DNA of 64,000 nt from JAAXQD01 sp963790095 (lineage in GTDB: Bacteria; Desulfobacterota; Desulfobacteria; Desulfobacterales; UBA11574): the NCBI GenBank assembly GCA_963790095.1, contig CAWBNO010000020.1:1-64000 (forward strand). Direction: 5' to 3'. Shown here in pieces: positions 18,001 to 27,606 of the stretch (its first letter is position 1; every line of letters begins with the position of its first letter). Both the position numbers and the translations under genes were made by a program. The notes under the pieces are model-generated. The model was not told the DNA's origin. It made no database searches and was given only the letters and a program-made list of their open reading frames with translations.

Positions 18001-19451
18001 GCCCAGAACCCATGAACCGCTGTTCCAGGAGACCATACGAAATGCGGGCCTGAATGCATATCTTTTTGAGATGGCCAACATCAGAAACCAGTGCACATGG
18101 GTTCACTCGGGTGACAAGAAAACCGCTACGGAAAAATCCAAGGATCTGGTCCGGATGTCCGTAAACAGAGCGTCTTTGCTGGAGTCGATTCCGGCGGTTT
18201 CCGTAAAAATCGATAAATCGGCCCTGGTGATCGGCGGCGGTGTCGCCGGTATGACTGCGGCGCTGAGTTTGGCCAACCAGGGATTTCCGACGACCATTGT
18301 GGAAAAAGCATCGGAACTCGGCGGGGCGGCCAAGGATCTAACCAAGACCTGGAAAGGTAATGATGTCCAAGAATTCCTTGCCGGCCTTATAAATCAAGTG
18401 CAACAGCATCCTGAAATCGAGGTGTTGACCGATGCCCAGGTGGTGGATGCATCCGGATTTGTCGGCAATTTTGAAACCCAGGTGGCCAATGGGAATGGTA
18501 CAAAAACCGTTGCACATGGGGTGACCATCGTTGCAACCGGGGGTAAGGCCACGGATACGGATGAGTACCTCTATGGCAAGAATTCAAGGGTGACCCGCTG
18601 GCATGATCTGGAACAGGATCCGGAAAAATTAAAGAATGCCAGAAAGCATCGTATTTATCCAGTGCGTCGGGTCGAGGGATGACCATCGGCCCTATTGTTC
18701 GAGGATCTGCTGCACGTCATCCATATTACAGGCGATTTCTATCAAAGAAGAGACCCCCGACAAGGACGTGTTCATTCTGTATCGGGATATACGAACTTAC
18801 GGCGAAAAAGAGATGCTTTACAAAAAAGCCCGGGAGATTGGGGTTATCTTTATCCGGTATTCCCTGGAGAACACGCCGAAAGTTACGGAACTTGACGATG
18901 GCCTGTCGGTGGAGGTCTTTGATCCGATTTTGCAAAAGAATTTGCAAATAAAGGCAGACCTCGTGAATTTGGCAACCGCCATTGAGCCGGCCGAAAACGA
19001 TAAAATTTCTGAGTTTTATAAAATTCCCCTCAATGCTGAAAACTTCTTTATGGAGGCCCATGCCAAGTTAAGACCGGTGGATTTTGCCACAGACGGTATT
19101 TTTCTCTGCGGGCTTGCCCACTATCCGAAGTCGGTTGACGAGAGCATTGCCCAGGCCATGGCCGCTGCAAGCCGGGCCACCACGATTCTGGCAAAAGATT
19201 CCGTCCAGATTTCGCCGTTGGTGTCACAGATCGATGCAGAAAAATGTATCGGATGCGGTCTTTGCGAAGAAGTCTGTGCCTTTAGTGCCATTGAGTTGGA
19301 AGAGATTGAAGGGAAAGGGTATCGGGCAAAGAATATATCGGCGTCCTGCAAGGGCTGTGGGCTTTGTGCATCGTCGTGTCCGCAGAGAGCCATCGATATG
19401 CTTCATTTCCGGGATGCACAAATTATCGCTTCGATTTGTGCCGTGGTTTAA
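15020..19451 (+). CDS. hdrA: HdrA1: selenocysteine-containing HdrA fused to a GltD-like FAD/NAD(P)H module, with one frameshift
   Basis: About 1476 aa once one frameshift is corrected. HdrA is the FAD-carrying subunit that bifurcates electrons between ferredoxin and another acceptor. The order is: FAD motif VVGAGIAGMQ; NDCSM followed by an in-frame UGA (codon 60, selenocysteine) then IISPKLVEVGRH; a 4Fe-4S motif; a GltD-like NAD(P)H/FAD oxidoreductase (CPANLNVQGY, IGSGPAGLTAAY, VIGGGHSALDAA); another Fe-S cluster region (CLDCGSCCECYQC); the rest of HdrA with a second FAD motif (VIGGGVAGMTAA); and two C-terminal 4Fe-4S motifs (CIGCGLCEEVC, CKGCGLCASSC). Near 18636 one extra base moves the frame between KLKNA and ESIVFIQCVGSRDD. 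The RBS AAGGAG lies before ATG. Homology continues fully across both interruptions. Confidence 0.85.
15197..15199 (+). other. In-frame UGA, selenocysteine codon in HdrA1
   Basis: The codon follows NDCSM and precedes IISPKLVEVGR. This is where HdrA proteins carry a cysteine or selenocysteine. Both sides are in the same frame and homologous to HdrA2, so it is not a stop. Confidence 0.85.
15212..15236 (+). ncRNA. Candidate SECIS element in HdrA1
   Basis: A 25-nt stretch starting 13 nt after the UGA is identical, including third codon positions, to the same place in HdrA2. CTGG can pair with CCGG around a loop containing TCGAGG. Bacterial SECIS hairpins sit just behind the UGA. The fold was judged by eye only. 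Confidence 0.4.
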
Positions 19452-19581
19452 AATACACAACAGGTAAGGGGTCAGAGGTAAGGGGGCAAAGGTAAGGGAA
19501 TTCTGCTTTTCGGTATGATTCGTTATCCGGTCCCGTTGCCCGTAATCCATAACCCATAACCTCTAAAACGAAGGTGATATA

Positions 19582-20331
19582 ATGGGAGATTTTGAACCAA
19601 AGATCGTTGCTTTTCTGTGTAACTGGTGCGCCTACGCCGGCGCCGATCTGGCGGGGGTTTCCCGGTTGCAGTATCCCTCAAATATTCGAACGGTCCGCGT
19701 CATGTGTTCGGGGAGGGTCGATCCGCTGTTCGTACTGGAAGCATTTAAGGACGGATGCGACGGCGTACTGGTGGCCGGGTGACATTTCGGTGATTGCCAT
19801 TACCTGGAAGGTAATAAACAAGCCGAGAAAAAAATCCGTTTGACCCAAAAATTGTTTGACATCGCCGGCATCGGCAAAGAGCGACTTCATCTGGCCTGGG
19901 TGTCATCGGCCGAGGCCCAACGGTTTGTGGAGGTCGCTACAACGGTTACAGAATCGGTCAAAACCCAGGGAAAATTCGATCCCGAAAAATTCGCTGGCCA
20001 GTTGGCAGCCGCCGAAGAAACCCTTGCCGGAGAAACACTCCGATGGATGGTGGGAAAGGAAATAAAGATTACCACCGGCGGGGACGTATACGGACGCCAG
20101 TGGGATGTGGACAGTTATGAAACGATACTCGACTCGATGCTTGAAAGAGAATATCAGAAAAATTTGATTTATCAAGCGGTTAAGGAGGGGTATACCTCTG
20201 TGAGAGATATCAGCGAGAAGATCGGGCTTGAACTTGGAAGAATTTCCTATCTTCTGGCCGACTTGGAAAAGACCAACAAGGTTGAGTTTAAGGGAATGGA
20301 AGATCGTATACCGGTTTTTGCAGTATTGTAG
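19582..20331 (+). CDS. mvhD: MvhD1: selenocysteine-containing MvhD/FlpD-type electron-transfer subunit with C-terminal extension
   Basis: 249 aa. MvhD passes electrons through a 2Fe-2S cluster to HdrA. The cysteine motif is FLCNWCAYAGADLAG, later VMCSGR, then GVLVAG-Sec-HFGDCHYLEGN. The selenocysteine is encoded by UGA at codon 67, at the first cysteine of the conserved GCHxGDCHY motif, as known for VhuD-type selenoproteins. The core ends near residue 140. The other about 110 residues form an extension whose end resembles a winged helix (SVRDISEKIGLELGRISYLLADLEK). The RBS is GAAGG before ATG. It lies between the two HdrA genes and likely serves HdrA1. Confidence 0.88.
19780..19782 (+). other. 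In-frame UGA, selenocysteine codon in MvhD1
   Basis: The frame is open and homologous on both sides (VLVAG and HFGDCHYLEG). The position equals a conserved cluster-ligand cysteine in MvhD. Confidence 0.88.
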
Positions 20332-20392
20332 TCATGGGTCATGGGGCCGTGGTAAATGACCAATGGCAAATGAGAGATAATAGGGAGGAGAA

Positions 20393-23300
20393 ATGACTGA
20401 AAAAAGCGGGTCGGTTATGGTTATCGGTGCCGGAATTGCAGGGATGCAGGCTGCGCTCGACCTGGCCAATTCGGATTACAAGGTGTATCTGGTGGACAAG
20501 TCGCCGACCGTCGGCGGGATGATGGCCCGGCTGGACAAAACCTTCCCCACCAACGATTGTGCCATGTGAGTGATCTCGCCCAAACTGGTCGAGGTCGGCC
20601 GGCATATAAATATCGATCTGGTGATGTGCAGTGAAGTCAAAAGCGTGGAGGGAGACCCGGGAAATTTCGAGGTTTCCCTGGTCAACCATCCCCGATACAT
20701 CGATCCTGTTAAGTGTACCGGGTGCGGGGAGTGTGCCCGTCATTGTCCGGTTACCGCCGTTAATCAATATAACATGAAACTCGATGACCGAAGAGCCACG
20801 TATATTGAATATGCCCAGGCGGTTCCCCTTGCATTTGCCATCGACACCGATACCTGTATCGGCTGCGGCCTTTGCGAGAATATGTGTATTGCCAAGGCAA
20901 TCCAATATGACGACAAAGAACGTGAAACTTCGGTTAAGGTGGGGTCAGTGATTCTGTCCGCCGGAAGCAAGGGATATGATCCTTCCGGATTGGATTATTT
21001 GGGATACGGCCAGTATCCCAATGTGGTGACCAGTGAAGAGTTCGAGAGAATTTTAAGCGCTTCCGGTCCCTATTTCGGCCATCTGATGCGACCGTTGGAC
21101 CGTGAAGAGCCCAAGAGCATTGCCTGGCTCCAATGTGTCGGTTCCAGGGATACCAACCGGTGCGGCAACGGGTATTGTTCGTCGGTATGCTGCATGTACG
21201 CCGTCAAAGAGTCCATGATCGCCAAGGAGCATGCCCATGGAGAACTGGATTGTGCGGTCTTTAATATGGATATGCGGACATTCGGCAAGGATTACGAGAA
21301 ATATTATCTTCGCGCTCGGGATAAAGACGGGGTTCGTTTTGTTAAAGCCCGGGTGCACAGCATCATTGAGGTTCCGGAAACCGGCGATCTGATGGTCCAG
21401 TATGCCGATGAAACCGGCATGATGAAACAGGAGATCTATAGCATGGTCGTACTTTCGGTGGGCCTTCAGGTTCAACCGGATGCGGCACAACTTGCAGAGC
21501 GTCTCGGAATTAAACTGAACAAATACAATTTTGCGGATAACGATCCATTTGCACCGGTGGCCACATCCCGGCCCGGAATTTATATCTGCGGGGTACTCCA
21601 GGGACCCAAGGACATTCCCGGATCGGTGACGGAAGCCAGTGCAGCCGCCTGTTTGGCAGGGGCCGAGCTTGTCGAAGCCCGTGGGAAAGACATTCCGAAG
21701 GTTGAAGTTCCCCAGGAGATCGATGTGACCGGACAGGATCCTCGCATCGGGGTTTTTGTGTGCAATTGCGGTATCAACATCGGCGGGATCGTCGATGTTC
21801 CGGCGGTTAAAAATTATGCTGCAACCCTTCCCCATGTGGTCTATACGGATGAAAACCTTTTTACCTGCAGCCAGGATACCCAGGACAAGATCAAAGAAAA
21901 AATCATCGAACATCAACTCAACCGGGTGGTGGTGGCCTCATGCAGCCCCAAAACCCATGAAGGGATGTTCATGGAGACCCTCGAGGCGTGCGGCCTCAAC
22001 AAGTATCTCTTTGAAATGGCCAATATTCGCAACCAGGACTCCTGGATCCATTCCAAGCAACCCGAGGTTGCAACGAAAAAGGCCAAAGACCTGGTTCGCA
22101 TGTCCGTGGCCAGAGCCGCTGCATTGAGAACCCTTCATGAAAAAGTCGTTCCCATTAACAAACAGGCCCTGGTCATCGGCGGCGGTGTTGCCGGGATGAA
22201 CGCCGCACTCAGTTTGGGAAACCAGGGGTTCAATACGGTATTGGTTGAAAAAGAGACCGAGCTGGGTGGTTTTTCACGAAAACTTCACCATACCATCGAA
22301 GGCGGAGATATCCAGGCCTACCTCAAAAAATTGATCGGCGAAGTGACCGGCCATGACAAAGTCGAAGTTTTGACCGGCGCCACCATCACGGGTTTTGAAG
22401 GATTCAAGGGAAACTTTGCCACCGAAGTGATGACCGGCTCCGAAGGGGAGAAACGCAGGATCGAGCACGGGGTTTTCATTGTTGCCACTGGTGCCGGGGA
22501 ATACCAGCCCAAAGAATATTTATACACAGACGACGAGCGGGTGGTGACCCAGGTGGAGCTTTCCGATATTCTCGAGGGAAAAGGTGCTGCAGATCTTGAA
22601 AGTGTCGTCATGATCCAGTGTGTCGGTTCCCGCAATGATGAGAATGTTGAATGCTCACGCATATGCTGCCAGAATGCCGTAAAGAATGCGCTTCATATCA
22701 AAAAACTGAATCCCGAGGCCCAGGTTTATGTCATGTACCGGGACATCCGGACATACGGTCTTCTCGAGGATTATTATACCGAAGCCAGAAAACAGGGGGT
22801 CATTTTTATCCGTTTTGACAGGGATGCACCGCCGGAGGTCCGGGGTTCGTCCGAAGGGGTGCTGGTAACGGTCAAAGACCATATATTGCAACAGAACGTT
22901 GAAATCAGAGCCGATCTTGTGGCCTTGAGCGCCGGGATGGTGGCCGAAGATACTCAAAAACTGAGCGGGGTCATGAAGCTCAACCGCAATCCGGAAGGCT
23001 ATTTCATTGAAGCCCATGTCAAACTCCGGCCGGTGGACATGCCCAGTGAAGGTGTGTTTTTGTGTGGAACCGCCCACGGCCCCAAGCTGATTACGGAAGC
23101 CATTTCCCAGGCCCAGGCGGCGGCATCAAGGGCAACGACATTTCTTGCCAAAGATGCCATCAAGCTTTCGGCAATCACGGCCAAGGTCGATACGGATCAT
23201 TGTGTCAAATGCCTGACCTGCGTCCGTGCCTGCCCCTTTGGTGTGCCGGCGTTTAATGTTAGCGAAAAACTCATTGAAATCAACGAGGCGATATGTCATG

Positions 23301-23413
23301 GATGCGGCGTTTGCGCAAGTATATGCCCGAGACAGACGATTCAGTTGAGCTTTTATGAAAATGATCAAATAATGTGCAAAATTGATGCCTTGCTCGAGGC
23401 GGAGGGGATGTGA
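20393..23413 (+). CDS. hdrA: HdrA2: selenocysteine-containing heterodisulfide-reductase subunit A
   Basis: 1006 aa including selenocysteine. FAD motif VIGAGIAGMQAALDLA; NDCAM-Sec-VISPKLVEVGRH with UGA at codon 59; two 4Fe-4S motifs (CTGCGECARHC, CIGCGLCENMC); the HdrA core (CVGSRDTNRCGNGYCSSVCC); a second FAD-binding motif (VIGGGVAGMNAALSL); a second CVGSRNDENVECSRICC; and C-terminal 4Fe-4S motifs (CVKCLTCVRAC, CHGCGVCASIC). Unlike HdrA1 it lacks the inserted GltD-like module. The RBS GGGAGGAG lies just before ATG. Its stop overlaps the start of the next gene by one base, which suggests translational coupling with MvhD2. This is the bifurcation/confurcation core of the complex. Confidence 0.92.
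20567..20569 (+). other. In-frame UGA, selenocysteine codon in HdrA2
   Basis: It follows NDCAM and precedes VISPKLVEVGR. The site is the same as in HdrA1, with the frame open on both sides and homology continuing. Confidence 0.9.
20582..20606 (+). ncRNA. Candidate SECIS element in HdrA2
   Basis: Identical over 25 nt to the segment in HdrA1 and at the same distance from the UGA, while the bases directly after the two UGA codons differ. A CTGG/CCGG stem is possible. Confidence 0.4.
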
Positions 23414-23835
23414 TGGCTGACTTTGAACCGACCATTTTAGCGTTTTGTTGTGATTACTGAGGATATTCGGCAGCGGACCTGGCAGGTTCCATGCGGCTCG
23501 ATTATCCTGCGAATATTAATATCGTTAGATTGCCCTGTACCGGCAAGATCGACGTGATTCACCTTTTGCGGGCGATCCAAAAAGGGGCCGACGGAGCTTA
23601 CGTGGTCGGCTGTCTGGAGGGGACTTGTCACTTTAACGAAGGAAATTTCAGGGCGCGTGAACGGGTGGATCATGTGCGCATGTTGCTGGAAGAGATCGGT
23701 CTCGAAAGCGACCGGGTGAGAATGTATAATCTATCTTCAGGTGAAGGACCCACCTTTGCAGCGTATGCAAAGGAGATGACCGAAAATATAAGGTCTTTGG
23801 GACCCAACCCGTTAAAAGATTCGACAAAGGCCTAG
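23413..23835 (+). CDS. mvhD: MvhD2: short MvhD with selenocysteine at the first cluster motif
   Basis: 140 aa, the usual MvhD length. It reads FCCDY-Sec-GYSAADLAG with UGA at codon 16, where MvhD1 has cysteine (CNWC). Conversely the later motif is GCLEGTCHFNEGN with cysteine where MvhD1 has selenocysteine. The two paralogues therefore swap which ligand position is selenium. The ATG overlaps the HdrA2 stop by one base. Likely the electron-transfer partner of HdrA2. Confidence 0.88.
23458..23460 (+). other. In-frame UGA, selenocysteine codon in MvhD2
   Basis: The context is CCDY-Sec-GYSAADL. The MvhD1 equivalent is cysteine. The frame upstream starts at the coupled ATG and continues after the codon. 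Confidence 0.85.
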
Positions 23836-23851
23836 AAACGGAGGAGATATC

Positions 23852-25171
23852 ATGGCTGAAGAAGCAATCAAAATAGGAGGCAAAAAGAAAAGTATTTTTC
23901 TGGACAAGGTAAAAGAGCTTCTCCCGGAAGGGGGAAATCTCAATCTTTGCCTGACCTGCGGCGCCTGTTCTTCCGGATGTCCGGCTACGGGACTGGAAGA
24001 TATGGACCCGAGAAAGTTTTTGCGCATGGCCGCGTTGGGAATGGACGAAGAAGTTACCAGCACCCCCTGGGTGTGGATGTGCACCATGTGCCAGCGGTGT
24101 ATTTATGTCTGCCCCATGAAAATCGATATTCCCCAACTGGTTTTCAACGCCAGGGCGAGCTGGGCCCGGGAAGATCGACCCAAGGGAATCCTCGGTTCCT
24201 GCGACATGGCATTAAAACATGATACCTGCAGTGCCATGGGGACGTCCGAAGAAGACTTTCAATTCGTTGTTGAGGACGTGCTCGAGGAATATCAGGAAAC
24301 CCAGCCGGAATTTCAGGACATGAAGGCGGATGTCAACCGGGAAGGGGCTGAATTCTTTTTGAACCAGAACTCCAGAGAACCGGTCACCGAGCCGGATGAG
24401 ATGGTCCCCCTCTGGAAGATTTTACACCTGGTCGGCGCCGACTGGACATACGGCACCAAGGGATGGGCGGCTGAAAACTACTGCATGTTTCTTGCCGATA
24501 ACGATGCCTGGGAACATATTGTAAGGGTCAAGGCCAAAGCCGTGGATGATCTCAAGGCCAAGGTCTGGCTCAATACCGAGTGAGGGCACGAACTTTTTGC
24601 AGTCCGGGCCGGACTGAAAAAATTCAACATCGAACACAATTTTGAAATCAAGAGCATCATCCAATATTATGCCCAGTGGATCAAAGAAGGAAAGCTGAAG
24701 GTCAATTCCGACTGGAACAAGGATCTTAAAGTCAAATTTACCGTACAGGACCCCTGTCAGCTGGTCCGCAAAACCTTTGGGGATCCGGTGGCCGAAGATT
24801 TGCGGTACACGGTGAAGGCGGTGGTGGGCGAAGAAAATTTCATCGAAATGTATCCCAACCGGTCGAACAACTATTGCTGCGGCGGCGGCGGCGGGTTCCT
24901 CCAATCGGGATATCCTGAAGAGCGGCGCGGCTACGGGAAACTCAAGGCGGACCAGATTCTGGCAACAAAGGCGGCCTATTGCATTACGCCCTGTCACAAC
25001 TGTCATGCCCAGGTTCACGATTTGTCCGACGAGCGCGATCACGCATGGCAAACCGTTCATTTATGGACGCTCATATGTCTGTCTCTGGGGATTCTCGGAC
25101 CCAACGAGCGTGAATACTTGGGAGATGATCTAAAAGAAGTTCTCCCATTTCATCCAGAATCGGCAATGTAG
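23852..25171 (+). CDS. HdrC-HdrD-like iron-sulfur protein with selenocysteine
   Basis: 439 aa. The N-terminal part is HdrC-like with two 4Fe-4S motifs (CLTCGACSSGC and CTMCQRCIYVC). The C-terminal part has the two cysteine-rich CCG-type domains of HdrB/HdrD/DsrK proteins. The first reads NTE-Sec-GHELFA with UGA at codon 244, where relatives have ECGH, followed by DPCQLVRK. The second reads YCCGGGGGFLQ and ITPCHNC. In Hdr these cysteines ligate the noncubane clusters that reduce the disulfide. Its substrate here is unknown; it may pass electrons onward to MetV/MetF or to a thiol/quinone partner. A strong GGAGGAG precedes the ATG. Confidence 0.85.
24581..24583 (+). other. In-frame UGA, selenocysteine codon in the HdrC-HdrD-like protein
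   Basis: NTE-Sec-GHEL replaces the conserved ECGH of the first CCG domain. The frame continues with matching sequence to the C-terminus. Confidence 0.85.
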
Positions 25172-25265
25172 TCATTGGCCATCAGTCATGGGTCATCTGA
25201 GATTGGATAACTGATGGGTGATTAATGATAAACGGCTGGCGACAAATGACTGTTTAGGAGGGAAA

Positions 25266-25946
25266 ATGATAGTTGCCAAAAGAAAGCCTTTTGAAGAAAT
25301 AAAAGATATGATAAAGGGCTACAAAAAAGTCCTTAATGTGGGCTGCGGGACCTGTGTGGCGGTTTGCCTTGCAGGCGGAGAAAAGGAAGTCGACGTCCTG
25401 AATGCCGAGCTGGACATGGCCAGAAAGCTGGACAACAACCCCATCGAACTCGGGGCCCAAACATTGGAGAGACAGTGCGACCATGAATACCTGGAGGAGC
25501 TCGACGATGTGGTCGGTGGATATGAAGCGATTTTGTCCATGGCCTGCGGCGTGGGGATTCAATTCCTGGCGGAAAGATTTCCGGAAATACCGGTCTTTCC
25601 GGCTGTGGACACCACCGGAATGTCTGCGAATCAGGCTGTGGGATGGTATGAAGAGCGATGCCGCTCCTGCGGCAAATGTGTCCTCGGCATGACCGCAGCC
25701 ATTTGCCCGGTCACCATGTGCGCAAAAGGGCTTTATAACGGTCCCTGTGGCGGGACCAACAGGGGAAGCTGCGAGATAGACACGGATCAGCCCTGTGCCT
25801 GGTTCAGGATCTATGAACGGCTGGAAAAACAGGGCCGTCTCGATGAAATTATAACATATACTCCCCCGGTGGACTGGAATGACCAGGTTCCAAGGACGTT
25901 GCTTCAGCCCGGCTATAAAAAACCGGAGAAGGCTGAGGAATCATAA
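25266..25946 (+). CDS. metV: MetV, zinc/iron-sulfur subunit of methylene-tetrahydrofolate reductase
   Basis: 226 aa. The N-terminal part matches the MetV fold (VLNVGCGTCVAVCLAGG). The C-terminal part holds a dense cysteine region (CRSCGKCVLGMTAAICPVTMC, GPCGGTNRGSCEI, CAW). MetV partners MetF in acetogens and other Wood-Ljungdahl organisms and carries Fe-S and zinc sites. The ATG with TTAGGAGGG is preferred over an upstream in-frame ATG. It stands between the HdrC/D-like gene and metF, which ties the Hdr module to one-carbon metabolism. Confidence 0.9.
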   Translation: MIVAKRKPFEEIKDMIKGYKKVLNVGCGTCVAVCLAGGEKEVDVLNAELDMARKLDNNPIELGAQTLERQCDHEYLEELDDVVGGYEAILSMACGVGIQFLAERFPEIPVFPAVDTTGMSANQAVGWYEERCRSCGKCVLGMTAAICPVTMCAKGLYNGPCGGTNRGSCEIDTDQPCAWFRIYERLEKQGRLDEIITYTPPVDWNDQVPRTLLQPGYKKPEKAEES

Positions 25947-26044
25947 CATGCCGTGAAGATGATTGAACGCGCGCATATTGGAATAAATCCGGCGCATCGG
26001 GTTATGAGAATAATGATTTTCCAATTAGAGTAGAGGAAGCTGAA

Positions 26045-26971
26045 ATGAAATCAGGAAGCAATTTGGAAAAAGTTTTAAAAGCAGGTCATTTTGCATTTAC
26101 CGGGGAACTTGGGCCGCCCCGGGGCTGTGATGTGGACGAAGTCATAGAAAAGGCTCAGCACCTGAAAGGCGTGGTGGATTCGGTGAACATTACCGACAAC
26201 CAGACCGCTATGGTACGCATGTCCAGCTGGGCCGCGAGCCTCATCTTGCTTCAGGAAGGTCTGGAGCCCAATTTCCAGATGGTGTGCCGGGATCGAAACC
26301 GCTTGGCCATGCAGGCCGATATTTTGGGAGCCTATGCCCACGGCATACGGAATATGCTTTGTCTTTCCGGTGATCATCAAATGTTTGGTGACCATCCCCT
26401 GGCCAAGGGGGTGTTCGATATCGACTCCATCCAATTGATCAATATGGTCAAAATCATGCGTGATGAAGGAAAATTTCAAACCGGTGCCGATTTGCATGGA
26501 TCGCCAAAAATGTTTATCGGTGCGGCATCCAACCCCTTTGCAGACCCGTTCGAATGGCGGGTACACCGTTTGGCAAAGAAGATCGAAGCCGGGTGCGATT
26601 TCATCCAGACCCAGTGTATCTACAACATGGAAAAGTTTCGGGAATTCATCAAGCAGGCCAATGACATGGGACTTACGGAAAAAGTCTATATCCTGGCCGG
26701 TGTGACGCCCATGAAGAGTGTGGGTATGGCCAAGTACATGAAAAACAAGGTTCCTGGAATGGACGTACCGGATGAAGTCATCAAGCGCCTTCAGGGTGCT
26801 GGAAAAGGCAAGGTGGCGGATGAAGGCATTAAGTTCGCCTGCGAACAGGTGGAAGAGTTCAAGGAGATGAAAGGCGTGCACGGCGTCCACATGATGGCCA
26901 TCGAGTGGGAACACATGGTTCCTGAAATCGCCGAACGTGCCAAGGTTCTGCCCAGACCGGTTATGGACTAA
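26045..26971 (+). CDS. metF: Methylenetetrahydrofolate reductase MetF
   Basis: 308 aa. A TIM-barrel methylene-H4folate reductase with FAD. The start FTGELGPPRGCDVDEV and the segments VNITDNQTAMVRMSS, LCLSGDHQMFGDHP and FIQTQCIYNMEKF match the family. It interconverts methylene- and methyl-tetrahydrofolate in the Wood-Ljungdahl pathway. With MetV and the HdrA/MvhD proteins it is likely one multi-subunit enzyme that draws electrons from NADH, ferredoxin or another donor. It is last in the operon and followed by a strong terminator. Confidence 0.92.
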   Translation: MKSGSNLEKVLKAGHFAFTGELGPPRGCDVDEVIEKAQHLKGVVDSVNITDNQTAMVRMSSWAASLILLQEGLEPNFQMVCRDRNRLAMQADILGAYAHGIRNMLCLSGDHQMFGDHPLAKGVFDIDSIQLINMVKIMRDEGKFQTGADLHGSPKMFIGAASNPFADPFEWRVHRLAKKIEAGCDFIQTQCIYNMEKFREFIKQANDMGLTEKVYILAGVTPMKSVGMAKYMKNKVPGMDVPDEVIKRLQGAGKGKVADEGIKFACEQVEEFKEMKGVHGVHMMAIEWEHMVPEIAERAKVLPRPVMD

Positions 26972-27606
26972 ACCACAGCCCCCAGAGCCCATCGCGCTGA
27001 AAATCAGATCTGAATCTCTATGACCCGTTGAACCCCTGGTTCAGCAGGTTCATGAGTGTTTTTATACACAAAAAGCCCGGTTTTACTCAAAACCGGGCTT
27101 TTTGTTTGGCAATGCGCCGTGCACAGAAGTTTGTGCAAGCACGCACGTTGTCATATGCAAGTCCGAGTTTTTTCTCTTCATTAAAATATTCCCTTTCAAG
27201 TCAATCCTTAAATTATAAATTATTTATTCATTCCATCTGGTTCCTCTGAAAAGCCGCTGAGGTTAAGGTTTCCCGAATATTCAGAAAATGAAGCAACGCA
27301 TTTCAAGGACCGCGTTTTTTTAGAATTAAGTCAATGGCATAGATGTTGCTAAAAAAATTCATAAAATATTATGGGACCAATTTTTTGTTGCTTCCTGCCC
27401 TAGAGGCGGAATCGCCATCGCCGTTTTCAGCATTGGACAAATTTTCTTTAACGTCCAATTGATCCTATAAAAAATTCAATCCAAAACCTGCTAAGTTCAG
27501 ACCGAAACAGTTCGAGCAGAATGAATTAGTCTTCTGCTGAAAATATAATATTTTTTATAACAACGTTTTTTTTCCGTTGCTTATTTAGAATGAAAGGGGA
27601 TGCGTC
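26972..27606. other. Gene-free stretch between metF and the RHS gene
   Basis: 635 bp. It holds the metF terminator, then AT-rich sequence without recognisable gene or repeat. The RHS gene start has AAAGGGGA before its ATG. Confidence 0.4.
27070..27104 (+). terminator. Rho-independent terminator of the Hdr-MetVF operon
   Basis: AAAAAGCCCGGTTTT pairs with AAAACCGGGCTTTTT around a 4-nt loop. It is 15 bp, perfect and T-tailed, about 100 bp after metF. Confidence 0.9.

Noticed and set aside
18680..18682. UGA in HdrA1 as a possible sixth selenocysteine
   Set aside because: It appears only in the wrong frame after the frameshift near 18636. The homologous frame reads through without a stop.
21053..21916. 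Open frame of 287 codons opposite hdrA2
   Set aside because: Shadow of the hdrA2 coding frame, without motifs.
15197..24583. Reading the five UGA codons as stops that make pseudogenes
   Set aside because: Each is the only interruption by a stop, is exactly UGA and stands at a conserved cysteine position. Chance nonsense mutations would not fit this.
26075..26992. Open frame of 305 codons opposite metF
   Set aside because: It mirrors metF codons; the His-rich, motif-free product has no ribosome-binding site.
27028..27249. 73-codon frame after metF
   Set aside because: It covers the terminator hairpin and gives a low-complexity product.
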